Part shown: positions 13,201 through 24,525 of the stretch, piece by piece | Layout: every line of letters begins with the position of its first letter | Position numbering within the stretch: the stretch's first letter is position 1 | NCBI RefSeq assembly: GCF_964204865.1 | Contig: NC_135251.1 | Span: forward strand, 22,010,001-22,074,000 | Direction: 5' to 3' | From: Styela clava | Lineage: Eukaryota; Chordata; Ascidiacea; Stolidobranchia; Styelidae | Length of the DNA: 64,000 nt | Translations under genes and position numbers: made by a program | The notes under the pieces: model-generated | What the model saw: the letters and a program-made list of their open reading frames with translations, nothing else | The model's database searches: none | What the model was told of the DNA's origin: nothing

Positions 13201-16200
13201 TAATTAATATCATGCTAACTAACGTTGAAATCTGGAGGTTTAGTCCTTACGCCTGTGATTAAATTCATAAATTCCTCATTACTCAAATTCAGTTATTTCA
13301 AATAATCACAAAAAAAAATATTCTGAAGGACAATTATTCTTACCATCATAGGCTCCAGTGAGCATGCGTGTACCGGTCTCATCAACGCCAGAAGCAGTTA
13401 CTTCGATTCCTAAGCCATGAGCTTCTAATATTTGATACATTTGTCTTCCGCTGTCAATTTCCCAAACCTTTGGGGTAAGCAAGATTATCTTATTACAAGA
13501 TTACAGGTATAGAACTTCCGAAGATTTAAAATTTCTACTAGTCTGTATTACTATCATTACAGATTCTTATGAAATATTCGTTGAATTGAATACGGCTGCG
13601 AATTGAAAGGAAAATTTGATCAGTTACACGAATCGTTCACACACATCCCAGGGAGTCCCAATGTAATATGGATCAATGTAATATACCCGTCTATGATACT
13701 TTCTCATCTTTAGTTAAAGAAAATTGGAAATAGATTAGCTCACTAGTGAAAAAAGAATGCAATTTCTGTCCTAATTACAACAACATGAGCACCTCCAAGA
13801 ATAACAAATTAGCACGATCTATAACCGAATCCCATGAAATTTTATCGTCTGTGATTATGCAAATACGGTATGCATAAAATTATCAAAAACTATAGCCATA
13901 TTCGATACAAAGTCATACAATAACTCGTAAAAGTTTAACAGTTTGGTATACAAGTCGACCCGCTCTCGGCGCGCTAAAATCTTTCTAAATTCTAAAATTT
14001 ACTCACTTTGACGATTGATTCTGAACATGCAGTGATAACTTGATCCATTGGTTTATTTTTAACAACAAGAGTTAGCGGATGATCATGGGTGTGAGGTACA
14101 GACATCGTATCTTGAACACTTCGTGTCATTGGCCACAAGTCTATACTGCTTGAACCTAAAAATGAACGTCTGAACTACCGATTGTAGTACTAAATAACTA
14201 GGAAGCAATATAAAGAGAACGTTTGAGTCACTTGAATTCTTTGTGAAATTTGCAATTAATTTGCAGTTTGCAACTGTTGTGGCTCTCATAACTCGAAATC
14301 ACAAAAATTTTCTTAAAAGTGAAGACTTTGATTTTTAAATATAGCACGGTGATAGTTGGAAGCAACGATCATGAAATTGTTATATTATGTTGGAATAAGC
14401 TTAAGAGGAGTACAAGAGAATTGTAATGCGAATCGCATGAAAAAACTAACCTGTGAATAGTCTGTCATGTCGGCTGTCGAACAGCAAGCAAGATATTCTC
14501 TTGTCTCCTGACCTCTGTTCTGTATCGGTGAACACCTGGTTATACAAGATAATTTGATAATTAATAGTAATTACATCAACCCAATCTCATAAAGAGTCAG
14601 TCTATTTCTTAGTGAATCAAGAATAAATAAATGAGCTAAATGACGGATAGCCAGTGTTCGCGAATATTATCCTATTGGCGTATACGCGTTCTTCAGGGGG
14701 CTAGTATTGCCATTTATGAATTTAGCGACTGAACAGTGAAGTAAGGTAGAGTTAGGAATAGCCATTATATATTAGATCAAGGTGTGCAATTTTTGACGTC
14801 ATTACGCACAAAGCGCACATTTTTGAAAGAAATAATAGCCTTCTTTCACCACTGAAAATATCAAAGCAATTGGTCCAGTAATTAATGAAAAAGGCGATTT
14901 TTTTCTGAACAATAAGAAGGAAAATACAAACAAGAACAACATAAAAACAAAACGATCCATATGTACATTTCGTGTCCAAAAATTATTCCATCCGAATATG
15001 TGCAATGGTATATGGTTGCCTCAAGAAGTCTGACCTCCGCCAGACGAAACGTTACAGAAAGAAATTTTGGTTAGTGTACAGAGGAATGACTCTTGATTCC
15101 CATTCGACCGTATCCGATTTGGCGCGACAATTTGTTTTGAATTCCGTGTCCATATATTTGAGCATCGCTCTCTTGTTATCTTGTTATTCTGCTACAGAAC
15201 CGTAACCTTTGTATATATATTCATCCGTACGCATTGGTGGTTGTCGGCTTTATTTGGCGGAATGCTTGAAAAATTATAAATATGTAAAACTACCACATAT
15301 TTTCTATTATGCGTTTATTCAATGGCTTAGATTTGAGAATTGCTTATTCTTGGCATCTTTGTAGACAAGGAAAATATATCACCTTTCTTTATATCAAGTT
15401 TATTGAACAGAATAGGTTGAAAAAAGTACTAAGGATAAAAACAAACAAACTACGATATTTTAGCTAAGAAAAAAAATAAAAAACAAAACAAATGAAATAA
15501 GAAAACAACTAACAAATGAAAATGATTTTTCAGGAGTAAAAATATTATCAACAGAAACATTTTATCGAAAGTTAGAAATGCTCGAACTTGGTATGGAGTA
15601 ATTACAAATTTCTGAATTTATACTTTGATTAATCGAAGTATCTGTGTAAAAGTTATCGATATATTCTAGAATTTCTTGGAAGTCGACGTCTATATCTTCG
15701 TTGTTTTCGGACATGATGTCATCGCTTGATTCTTTGCCATTCAAATCGGCTCCTTCATTTTGATCCTTCACAACTTTTGTCAAGTATGAAATATAAGAAA
15801 TCGCGCATCGCAAAACTGAAATTTTAGAGATTTTTTCTCCCTGTTGTCTCGGCAACCAATCATACGGAAGATGATCACGTAAAACATGAAGCTGTTTCGT
15901 AACAATTTGAACACGTTTCTTTTCTCGTTGGCTTGCGATTGTTCTTTTTGATGTGAGATGTCGATTTTCACATATAGCGTTGTTTAATGCGTATGGATGC
16001 TGTCTCGATCTCTCTTTTGTGGAGAATTTTCCGTTCAATTTGCATTGTTGATTTTTTGGAGTCGTGAATGGAATATTTTCGTTGTTAACTCCTGTAGATT
16101 GGCATCGATATTTCACACTTCGTGGATCACCTGATTTCATTGGAGCGGAAACTATCTGCCCGAAAAACTCGTGGCTTTGACTTTGAAATTCTCTGCAGTT

Positions 16201-19200
16201 GACAGATCTATTCAACACATTCTGGCCTGTAAAGATGTTCATTGTGGAACGATGTAGTATAGCAATCAGTTTTCAAATAGACAAGGTTATTAAATTTCAG
16301 CAAACTCTCTTTCGGAACAATCGAATAATGAGATTCCTTGGAATCCAAATAGGACAAACTACATTGATAATTCATTCTGGGATGAGTTTATATATTCTCG
16401 TTTCCATACAATTAATTAAATTTTAGCAAGATGTTTTTTCGTAACGCGATGAAGAATATTTCACTCATTTTTCCTGCTACTTTAGCTGCCAAATCGGAAA
16501 CGTTCGTAATACACAAACCCACAATTAATGAATTTTTGTGTCGTGTTGTATCTTGCCTGATCCGTATAATAAGGTAATTTTCGAACTACGATTTATCTAC
16601 AATCAACAATGACTCGTGTGTGATCACTTCACTGATTTCTGATAAGAAAAAGACTAATTCCGTCGGTGTGAAAAGGTGTGAATACTCCTTTGGGTTCCGA
16701 TTTTGATAACGCATTGATGCTCCGCTCGACCAGATAAGATAGATAAATTACATCTCCCAGTTCCGATTCCAATAAAATCAGTCAGAAAGTGCAAAATTAA
16801 ATGCATTAAACATCGTATCAAACTTGTAGCAGCGCACTTTGAGACAATTTTAATAAATCATATGTAAAAAAGTATACCGAAAATTAAAACCTAACCCTTA
16901 TACGTATCACACATTAGTAATGTTCATCACGTTAGTAGGAGACAAGTAACTCGAATGGACAGTGTCACACACATCTTCAGTCTCTTGTCCAAGATGTGGC
17001 ATCTGGTCACTGACGTAACAAAGCATCGATTATTTTCATGGAAATTATTTTATTGAATCAATCAAAAATTACCTGTAAGCAGCTTAGTGTATGTATGTCC
17101 CAGACTCTAAAAACGCGAGCGGTAGATAAGCTGATAATATGCCTATCTTTATCGTTGATAACCACCGCTATTATTGTAAACAAGTGTCCCATCATTTTAC
17201 CAGTTGGCCTCGTGAGAATGGTTGGGTGCCAAACTCGGATAATTTTGTCGACTCCACCTAAAAAAATAAAACAGGTTTTGTGAATTACTGATATAATTTG
17301 CATTGTTGGTTCATACTGAATATGTGATCTTATCAGATTTTTGTATCTGATGACAATATCAAATCATCACTGCGAGATTTATGTTCTATATATTTACCTA
17401 TAAAATGCCACCAACTGAAAATACTGAATGGATGTTCTTTTTCTTCACATTGCTGTATTTTATACCAACAACAGGGGTACCCATTCTTCCCCATCATCTA
17501 TCTATATGGTCATTACATATGCTTGATTAGAAATCAGTATTCTACAGTGATTTCAAAATTAAAAATCATCTTTCATGTCTTATCTATATTTCTATATCCC
17601 GCAGGGGTGGGTTTTAGTCCCCATGAACATTATTTTATAATAAAAAATGAATTTCAAAAATCTATTTACGTTTTATGCTTAAATAGTTAAGTGTTTTTAA
17701 ATATACCGCTTTCCTTTAGAAAAGAAAAAAACTTGATCACAGGTTACAAAAACCAATTAGATTTAAGCAAAACTACACGAAAATAAAATCGTTCGTTACC
17801 TGTTGCAAAAATATTGGACTTTTCTGAATAAGCAAATGCGTTCACACCTCGTGTAATCGTCAATTCACTGACTGGTCTAAAAAATAGTAAAGAACCAAAA
17901 TAGTATCAACATCGGGTGACGAAGTTGAGAAGATGATCTGATCGAACCACCACAATATATAAACTCGGACAAATCCTAAGTTTAGCCTTATATCAATAAT
18001 TTAATCGTATACTTGATCAGAAACGGTGCATGATTTATAACCAGAAGCCTCGATTCACCATAAGGATAAGCTGTTTTGTCGAATTCCGGGTAAATTTGAT
18101 ATATATATATATATCACATCTCCCGCACATCTTATTGTGTTTACAAATAAAAAAAAAACGTATATATATATGAACATTATATATATTAAAACAAATTTCT
18201 CGCACAAATGTTTGTGGTAATGCTTACTGTGTATCAAAAAGTCTTCCCTTCTCCGCAATAACAAACGATGTTTTATCACTTGGCGAACACGACGCAAAGG
18301 ATTTTAATTCAGGAATATATTCAATCTTCAACACCCAATCTGGATGAAATTTTCTTCGAATAATGGGTCTGAAAATATATTAAAAAAAAAAAGATTTATC
18401 TCACACATACATATAGCGTAACTGACAAATTATCTCAATGATATTATCGTACTCATACCAAAAGTTGATATGACTCAATCAAATTCATTTTGAGTTCAAC
18501 CCCTGAATTACCAATACGTATGTTATATACTCTCAAAAATATGATCATGATATGATTCATATCCGAACTTGAATCGTGGCAGCATTGCACCTTCACAGGA
18601 AACGAGGTCAGTCGATAAATTTCCACCCTTCTGCATCGTACTGTTTTAGGACGTATTGCTTGAATATCGCAAATAACAGAATCAAATTTTGTAATGGAAC
18701 TGATCAGGAAAGGTTAGCTTCAGATTTTTATTTAAGTTTTTGAGGGACAGTTGTATGAGCAAAAATATGAATCGACACGAATTCAATATTTTTCAAATTT
18801 AAATTTTAAAAGTTGCTTCTGTAATTTATTGTGCTTTACTCACAACATCAGATTCATTGGATCGATTACTTGACTCATCATCGCACGTTTGGGATCTTTA
18901 TTTGTACTTGCAGCAAAATCATTCGGCGTCAGACGAACAAGATTAACATATCCTAGTCGAAAAATAACACATTTTAATAAGCTATGCTAAAAATATTACA
19001 ACACAAAAGGATTTCAATTTTGATGAACGTTCTAACATTGGACGTTATTTTGGCATCTTGAATACGCCTTCATACGAGTTACAACATTTTGTGGTAAATT
19101 GTTGAACAGAATCTAACGTTGTAAAGAAGTAGAGATTATAATCGATAAGAGCGATGATAAGTAAAAAAAGTAAAGTTTAAGTATATAAATTAATAAAACT

Positions 19201-22200
19201 TATAGTTTACATTTGATAACAGAATCCCGAGATGATTCAGTTGGATAAGGTATTTCATCTATAGCGACATTGACAAACACGAGTATATAATACACACATT
19301 TTCTAAGTTGTGTCGGTAATTAATACTGCAAAACCGATATTAAAAATTCGTGACAACCACACATGTGATAGACTTGTTTTAAACAAAATTTGAAGAATAC
19401 CCCAATTTCAGAAAAAGAAAATAAATACCTGCGTCATCGCCAATGAGTACTGAATCCGTGTGATCATCTTCAGGGGGAAGAAGACACATACATTGGGGCG
19501 AGTGTTCCAGTGGCTTTATAACATAGATACTAGATTGGTTATTTGCTTTTGTTCTGTGATCCCAAATAACGATTGTTCGTTCTGTTGTTGCCTAAAACAC
19601 ACGGAAATGTCACAATAAAATTTAACGAGTGAAAGAAATTAAAAAACTGTCTATTCACTTACTATTACTTTTCGAAGTCTTGGTAAATATTCGCAACTAG
19701 TCATCCACGCTGGTTCCTGAAATATACTTGTGTGTTAGTAAAGTAAGTGGAATGATGATAAAACGATGTTTTGAACAACATCATAGTTTAGGAGTGTACA
19801 TCGCCGCGGTCGTAGGACAACTAATATTACATATATAGCCAAAAAGTAGTATTTGTCGTACTTACGTTAACATCGATGCAATTTTGCAGACGCAACTAAA
19901 ACATAAACAACATCAAATTACAATTCATTAACTTCTGAATAAAAGTGTAACATTTAATGAAAAAGCAAATTAGAATAGTAAATTATAAAGAAAAGTGAAA
20001 TGTGAATTTTTGCATTATAAATCTAGTTTCTAAAATTTTCTAATCTAAAATTTTTTCCAGTTCTGTATAAATGTTGCGTTTATTTTCGAGTGAATAATAT
20101 ATTGCATTAAATACTGTACTGTTGAAAGTACGGAATGGCTAAATTGGCATAATGAAGCTTTTTGGTAATATGGTTAAGAAAAATATAGAAAAAGGAATGA
20201 TAAAACAATGAAATGTTTTACAAAGGATTTACGTGATAGGCATTTATTGGTAATTTCAAATTATTCGAGAGTAAAATATCACTGATAGCATGTATGACAA
20301 AATACGAGGCCCACATAATTGACCAGTTTGTTAATTTTTCAGCAGTTCATACACGTGTGATATTATATATGCTATGTTTGACATGAGACAAAATTTTTAT
20401 ATAAAGATGTGATCGCGTTGAGTTTTTGTTTCACTTCCTATAGAAAATACCTTTCCATTATAAATAGAAATAGCTCCTTTCTGTGACGCAGTGACAAATA
20501 AATCGTATTCTGGAGAATATGAAATACACTGAATTATATCTCGACGTTTCTTGTCACCTGTATCGATAAAATGATGAGAAAATTTGTTGAAGGCAAACAT
20601 ACAGTATTATTTAGACAAAAATTGATGTGTAATATTATCATTAGTATGATAAAATAGGTAGCAAAATATCCTACTCTATCTTCCGATAAATTGAATTGTA
20701 ATTGCAATGGTAATCGAATTTTCAAGAGAAATGTTTCAATACCTGCCGCTTCTCCAATTTTCTTTCTTTTCGAAACAGTGAAAACGCTGATTTCATCAGA
20801 ATTGTCCGTCTCTTCATTTTCTGCTTGGAAGTATCCAAACACCTTTTAAAAATTAAGTGTGTGATGTGAGTGTGACTAACAATGAGTATATATGTAATTA
20901 TTGGTACTTGGTGGTTCAGAACCTTTGAATCAGACTTTGACAACTTCTTTTTCATAACATTTCATCGGAATAAATATAATCCGGCAGGCAATGATGAACC
21001 CCCTTAAGAGTGCAGATAATTGTTTTCTATGATGAGCAAATGCAGAAAGTATTCTCTTATTCAATTTAGTTTTATATGTTCTTGGTATATACAAAAAAGG
21101 CGGTAGAAATTGTGGGTGATTATTACCTCACTCCAATCAATCTTAACTTCTGGATTCGTGCTAATTTTACGAAAAATCGCCTTCATGTCTTCCGTTTTTA
21201 TATCCGGTCCAAAACACAATCGGATGTTTTCACAGAAAGGTTCGTATCGAAGTGTTTCTGAAAATTAAATACGAAAAGCAATGCGTTTTAAAGCAGCGTA
21301 TAGTATATATTATTACGGACTTGAATGAAAAAAAAACGCGATGATGTGATACAATCTGAAATTGTTTAACCAATCAGCCATCGGCATTAGACATCAGAGC
21401 ACCAATTTCGTAAAAAGATAGGCAGACAAGCGATACGGTCGATTAAATTAAATCGGGAAAATTTTGTATGAAATATCGGGTACAATAAGACTCAAAGGAA
21501 ATCAAGAAAGAAAAATAATAGCCTTCTAGCGGGATCAATCATCTTTGAGTAATGAAAATTTGAAATCAAGAACAATAATTTGGCACAGCAATCCATATGT
21601 GTCCGTTGGCCGAATTAAATATCTCAATTATTAAATATCTATACTCTATATACTAAAGTGTTCACGTATAAAAGTTTCCTCAGTGGTATTAAAACAGCAG
21701 TGAATTGTTACGAAAGATTTCCATTCAAGCAATACAGAAGTGTTCAACATAACTTTTGATATCCAATATTTGCTCTGACGACAATACTTTTGATTTGATA
21801 CTCGTTCGCGGGCCCATAAAGTGTCAAACAAGGATAGGGCTATTCAAAATCTTTTAATTGTTAAGTATTTTGTTCAAACATGAATGGATGATAAATAGTA
21901 ACTTGCAATTGCAATATAGAGTGGACGTTTCATGGCCATCTATGATAGATTGTAAAAGTATTGTTTGATGTTAAACTATATATGGTTTCTCCATAAAATT
22001 TAAAAGCCCGTATCTTCGATCTATTTAAAAAGCCATTCTAGTGTTTGATTTTCGGACTCTTACTCCTTTTTACTGTTTAGAATACATGCTTTTGACGTTG
22101 ATTCTGAACAGAAAACTTAAATACTTCTGGCGCCACCGGTAATGATATCTTTCTAACTCTTTTGTTGTCAAACATGGATAGAGTTTGTGGTGGAATATTT

Positions 22201-22527
22201 AAATACAAAACATAATCCTGTGGAATATCTTTTTCCATAAATAGCACTAAGCTCCTGGTAAAATACCCATTGGAGCATGGAGTTACGGAATTCGATCGTT
22301 GCAGTGGTCGTAATCAATTAATCTTCTAATTATACATTTTCTGATATATATAAATGAATCACATTTATCTCACCATTTATTTTCTGTCTTTTTTCATCAA
22401 CACTTGCATCCGAATCCTGCATAGTAACTTCAGCAATGTATTCTTCGAACATTTCCAAATCTCTTTGAAAACTAGTCATTGAAAGCGGACGGACCAATGG
22501 CTCTTGCTGGTCCATTGTAGTCGCCAT
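4248..22527 (-). CDS. WD40 repeat protein with EF-hand-like N-terminus, WDR49/WDR64/WDY-like, 28 exons
   Basis: Exons (minus, 5' to 3'): 22527-22374, 21257-21127, 20842-20743, 20557-20451, 19895-19866, 19716-19663, 19591-19429, 18952-18844, 18368-18228, 17876-17800, 17257-17073, 14535-14451, 14155-14007, 13467-13344, 13064-12903, 12446-12370, 12211-12113, 11733-11706, 11226-11174, 10873-10731, 10156-9913, 9631-9560, 8909-8761, 8384-8266, 7592-7403, 7223-7017, 5028-4893, 4505-4305. Every join has GT-AG ends and keeps frame, giving about 1163 codons. Exon 2 reads like an EF-hand half (DIKTEDMKAIFRK, then KISTNPEVKIDWSE). WD units follow, such as TIVIWDHR, VDKIIRVWHP, ARVFRVWDIHT, GNIILWNPEEG and GYVTMWDVSEF. 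An acidic, lysine-rich stretch (exons 21-23) interrupts the propellers. The order EF-hand then many WD repeats matches the WDR49/WDR64/WDY group, whose molecular role is poorly known. The 3' end is uncertain: reading through exon 28 stops at 4248, but a further exon is possible. The start is the ATG of MATTMDQQEP; an acceptor-like CTTACAG just upstream could mark a 5' UTR exon or trans-splice site. Confidence 0.85.
5493..6962. mobile_element. hAT-like non-autonomous DNA element with 8-bp target duplication
   Basis: GCTGTAGA flanks the element at 5485-5492 and 6963-6970. The ends are imperfect inverted repeats: GCAGGGATTCTCAAACTT on the left and, reading inward from the right, ATAGGTTCTCAAAGTGC. 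The CAGGG.TTCTCAAA start and 8-bp duplication are typical of the hAT superfamily. No transposase frame is visible. It lies in the intron between exons 26 and 27 of the WD40 gene, 54 bp past the end of exon 26, and carries a second repeat (6577-6812) inside it. Confidence 0.75.
6577..6812 (+). repeat. Dispersed repeat R1, copy 1 (nested in the hAT-like element)
   Basis: This copy matches 50440-50650 in opposite orientation. Shared blocks include a TGTCTGTCTG-type run, GAACGCGATATCTCGCGAACGCG, GAATCTGCTCCAAATTTTGCAT, CCAGAAGCCTAT and ATTATGTCGTATAATTAGCGAG. The left edge holds GATCTTAAGATC. No coding potential was seen. Confidence 0.8.
8581..8626 (-). repeat. Hammerhead-core-like motif in a dispersed repeat end, copy A
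   Basis: On the minus strand it reads CTGAAGA, then a hairpin (GTCTGACC..GGTCAGGC), then GAAA. This is the order of the hammerhead ribozyme core (CUGANGA, stem II, GAAA). Related stretches occur at 15017-15060, 38181-38220 and 41632-41675. The wider repeat (ATGCTGTAGCAAGAGTAAAG at 8510) matches 41560-41580. I could not trace stems I and III or a cleavage site, so activity is not claimed. Confidence 0.45.
10506..10693. mobile_element. MITE family M1 copy 1, 188 bp, with 8-bp duplication
   Basis: GTTATTCA flanks it at 10498-10505 and 10694-10701. The termini pair as GGTGACCGTACATTTGAACCCA against an inward-reading GAGTTCCATAACATTTGAACCCA. The interior contains GGGTTAGGGTTAG. A second copy lies at 24079-24340. 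It sits 37 bp beyond the 3' end of WD40 gene exon 20, inside the intron. Confidence 0.85.
11256..11467. mobile_element. hAT-like MITE, 212 bp, decayed target duplication
   Basis: It starts CAGTGGTCGGCAACG, a classic hAT end, and finishes AAACCACCG, whose complement is CGGTGGTTT. Flanks are GCTTAGAG (11248-11255) and GTTTAGAC (11468-11475), 6 of 8 matching, as expected for an old 8-bp duplication. It lies in the intron between WD40 gene exons 18 and 19. Confidence 0.65.
14790..15060 (+). repeat. Dispersed repeat R3 copy, ending in a hammerhead-core-like motif (copy D)
   Basis: The blocks AATAATAGCCTTCT, CACTGAAAAT.TCAAAGCAATTGG, TCCAGTA and AACGATC..TATGT recur at 25405-25580 and partly at 21505-21600. 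The right end (15017-15060) reads CTCAAGA, a hairpin (GTCTG..CAGAC), then GAAAC and GTTACAG, a mutated version of the motif at 8581-8626. It lies in the large WD40 intron, downstream of the nested bHLH gene. Family unknown. Confidence 0.5.
15562..16242 (-). CDS. Single-exon bHLH transcription factor nested in the WD40 gene intron; Mesp/mesogenin-like features
   Basis: The 226-residue frame has one basic helix-loop-helix domain at about residues 97-158. The basic part reads TIASQREKKRVQIVTKQ, helix 1 LHVLRDHLP, and helix 2 KISKISVLRCAISYISYLTK. The REK..R basic signature, LH.LR..LP and KI..LR.AI.YI..L resemble Mesp/mesogenin proteins more than achaete-scute or Twist proteins. However, the loop seems about two residues longer and the usual SER/NER is SQR, so the subfamily is uncertain. 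The C-terminus is acidic (SSDDIMSENNEDIDVDFQEI), a possible activation region. It is intronless and read in the same direction as its host gene, within the intron between exons 11 (ends 17073) and 12 (starts 14535). A TATA-like ATATATAA lies about 150 bp upstream (near 16390, minus). It should bind E-box DNA as a dimer in the nucleus. Confidence 0.85.
   Translation of the reverse strand: MNIFTGQNVLNRSVNCREFQSQSHEFFGQIVSAPMKSGDPRSVKYRCQSTGVNNENIPFTTPKNQQCKLNGKFSTKERSRQHPYALNNAICENRHLTSKRTIASQREKKRVQIVTKQLHVLRDHLPYDWLPRQQGEKISKISVLRCAISYISYLTKVVKDQNEGADLNGKESSDDIMSENNEDIDVDFQEILEYIDNFYTDTSINQSINSEICNYSIPSSSISNFR
16641..16755 (+). promoter_or_regulatory. Candidate enhancer: two T-box-type sites plus GATA cluster upstream of the bHLH gene
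   Basis: GGTGTGAA occurs at 16665-16672 and 16675-16682, exactly 10 bp apart in the same orientation; AGGTGTGAA is the T-box half-site consensus. A homeodomain-type TAATT lies at 16655-16659 and GATAAG at 16641. AGATAAGATAGATAA (16733-16750) gives three overlapping GATA motifs, followed by TTCC (ETS-type) motifs. The block lies about 400-510 bp upstream of the bHLH ATG. Sites were seen by eye; function is inference. Confidence 0.4.
17950..18180. repeat. (TA)n microsatellites in a WD40 gene intron
   Basis: Short (TA)n runs occur near 18099-18113 and 18160-18170, between exons 9 and 10. Nothing else is recognisable here. Confidence 0.6.
21505..21600 (+). repeat. Dispersed repeat R3, partial copy
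   Basis: It shares AATAATAGCCTTCTAGCG, a TGAAAATTTGAAATCAAGAACAA segment and CCATATGTGTCCGT with the copies at 14790 and 25405. The middle is deleted. It lies in intron 1 of the WD40 gene. Confidence 0.5.
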
Positions 22528-23279
22528 TTCTAGCAGCCTGTAAGCAGCACTAATACTGGTCAAAACTCCACTGATACGAATTAAAATTCTAATTCATAGG
22601 CAGTTAATGTAAAAATTTTCTACATCCACGCCAGACCTACAATATATATACGTTTGACATAAGATGCCCGTTTTAGTAACGACCAAAGGACTAGCACTCA
22701 TTATAATATTTGACACTTGGAAACGCCGAACATTAAGAGTAATTGTTTGTCGCGCGACTGAACAACAAGGTATCATATCTTTTGTGCGTAATTATGTGTG
22801 GAATCGCTTTCAAAAACAAACACTTCGAAGAATGAAATCGATACTTTTACGCGTATGTCCCGAATTTAATACTGATGAGGCTACATATAGTTGTAGCATC
22901 GCAAATTTATAAAACAGTAGGTACTTATACTCTCGTATCTAAACAACCGACTACTTCTAAGCAATAACTGACTATAAATTTCGGAGTATTAGTTATAATG
23001 TTGTCGTGAGTCGGAAACGAATGCTGCATAATTCAGCTTGCTGATGGAGATGTTTCAAAAAACTTTGTCACTCACAAAAAGCAGTACTTGTCTCACAAAA
23101 TATATTTCATTTCTGAAAACTTTATGCTTTTGTTCAAAGAATAACTTTCATCTAAAGAGGGTATATTTCCCCCTCCTAAGCAACACCTCTAATAAATCTA
23201 ATATATAACTTTCGGAACGTAAAATATGATGCTGTCGTCGTCTAAAACAAACAAAAAAAAACATGAACGGGTTCACTGA

Positions 23280-23540
23280 TTTCAATTTCATGTCATTTAA
23301 GTTCGGGCGCACCCTTTCTTGAAATACCACGATACGAAGCGAACTTGATTCAGACATCAGGCGACTGCAGCAAATGGGTAAAGTGCATCGCAGCTGACGA
23401 CTCGCGTTATATTTGGCATTATTAGATTAACGTAAAACATGCCGTGTTAATGCAGCTCATGTAGTGACATATATTTTATGAAATAAGGGAACCTGTTTTT
23501 GACGAGTTCGATACAAAAGAGAACCCGTTCGTAAAATTTT
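23280..23540 (+). repeat. Dispersed repeat with decayed coding potential, copy 2
   Basis: This is the second copy of the repeat at 3130-3420. The peptide-level resemblance (FDEFDTKENPF against VGELDEKEHPL) is stronger than expected for a purely non-coding repeat. Frames are interrupted in this copy too, so it is a relic. Confidence 0.55.
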
Positions 23541-24078
23541 GAATCTTACCCACTGGTTATAATCCTACTAAAAAGTTACCCCTCAAAAAAGCGTTACCCC
23601 TATCTGTGCCCTTTAAACGGGATTATAACGTCCAAACGCCATTGATTGATTTTTGACTGGTTGGAAAAAATAAACTTGACTTATTATCTCTTGGTTGAGA
23701 TTATCTTTTTATGAAATCCGATACAAAAAGAAGCGGAAATTAATAATATGTTATGGAATGATAATATAGTAAAATACAATTGACGCAAAGCCCCAATGTA
23801 ACGACAGTAGACGTGTAAATATCTTCCTCCGACAATACCTTTTGGCAATCTTATATTTTGTACGTTGTAAACCTTATCCAAGGTTTTTTTTTACTCTCCT
23901 GATTTCATAATCAGTTTTTATTTATTTTGTTTTTATCAACCGTTTTATCGCCTTTATGCTGATTATGGAGTCGAAATAAACTTATCTTTATCTAATGCGG
24001 CAAAATTTGTTTGCGTGCCACTGCCATTCCACTTTGTTTTCATATTCTACCTACGTGTTCGACAATATGCATTTTATT

Positions 24079-24340
24079 GGTGACCGTACATTTGAACCCA
24101 TGTGTATATCCGCGGGTTCAATCTATATGCGGGTGCTAAAACCCACGGGTTAGGGTTACATTTGACATGACCGTACATTTGAACCCATGTGTATATCCGC
24201 GGGTTCAATCTATATGCGGGTGCTAAAACTCACGGGTTAGGGTTATAGTATGGGTTCAAATATCCGCAGAACAAAATTTTTTTTTATAGGTGTAATAGTA
24301 TGCAGGTGCAATGGTCATGGGTTCAAATGTAATGGAACCC
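24079..24340. mobile_element. MITE family M1 copy 2, 262 bp, with internal tandem duplication
   Basis: ATTTTATT flanks it at 24071-24078 and 24341-24348. The termini are GGTGACCGTACATTTGAACCCA and an inward-reading GGTTCCATTACATTTGAACCCA. The left part, from GACCGTACATTTG to GGGTTAGGGTTA, is present twice about 90 bp apart, which explains the greater length compared with copy 1. No coding capacity. The 8-bp duplication suggests hAT-type mobilisation. Confidence 0.85.
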
Positions 24341-24525
24341 ATTTTATTACATCAGGCTGATACAAATCAAGCGACATGACTTATAGTCCGGCAGAATCGG
24401 GCCTTAACATTGTTTTGGGAAATAAACTTTTTTTATTGTTTAGATATATTGTATATGACATATATAATGATACCCAGGTGAGTGTGGAGTATATAATGTT
24501 GAGCAATTTTTTTTAAGTGGATTTA

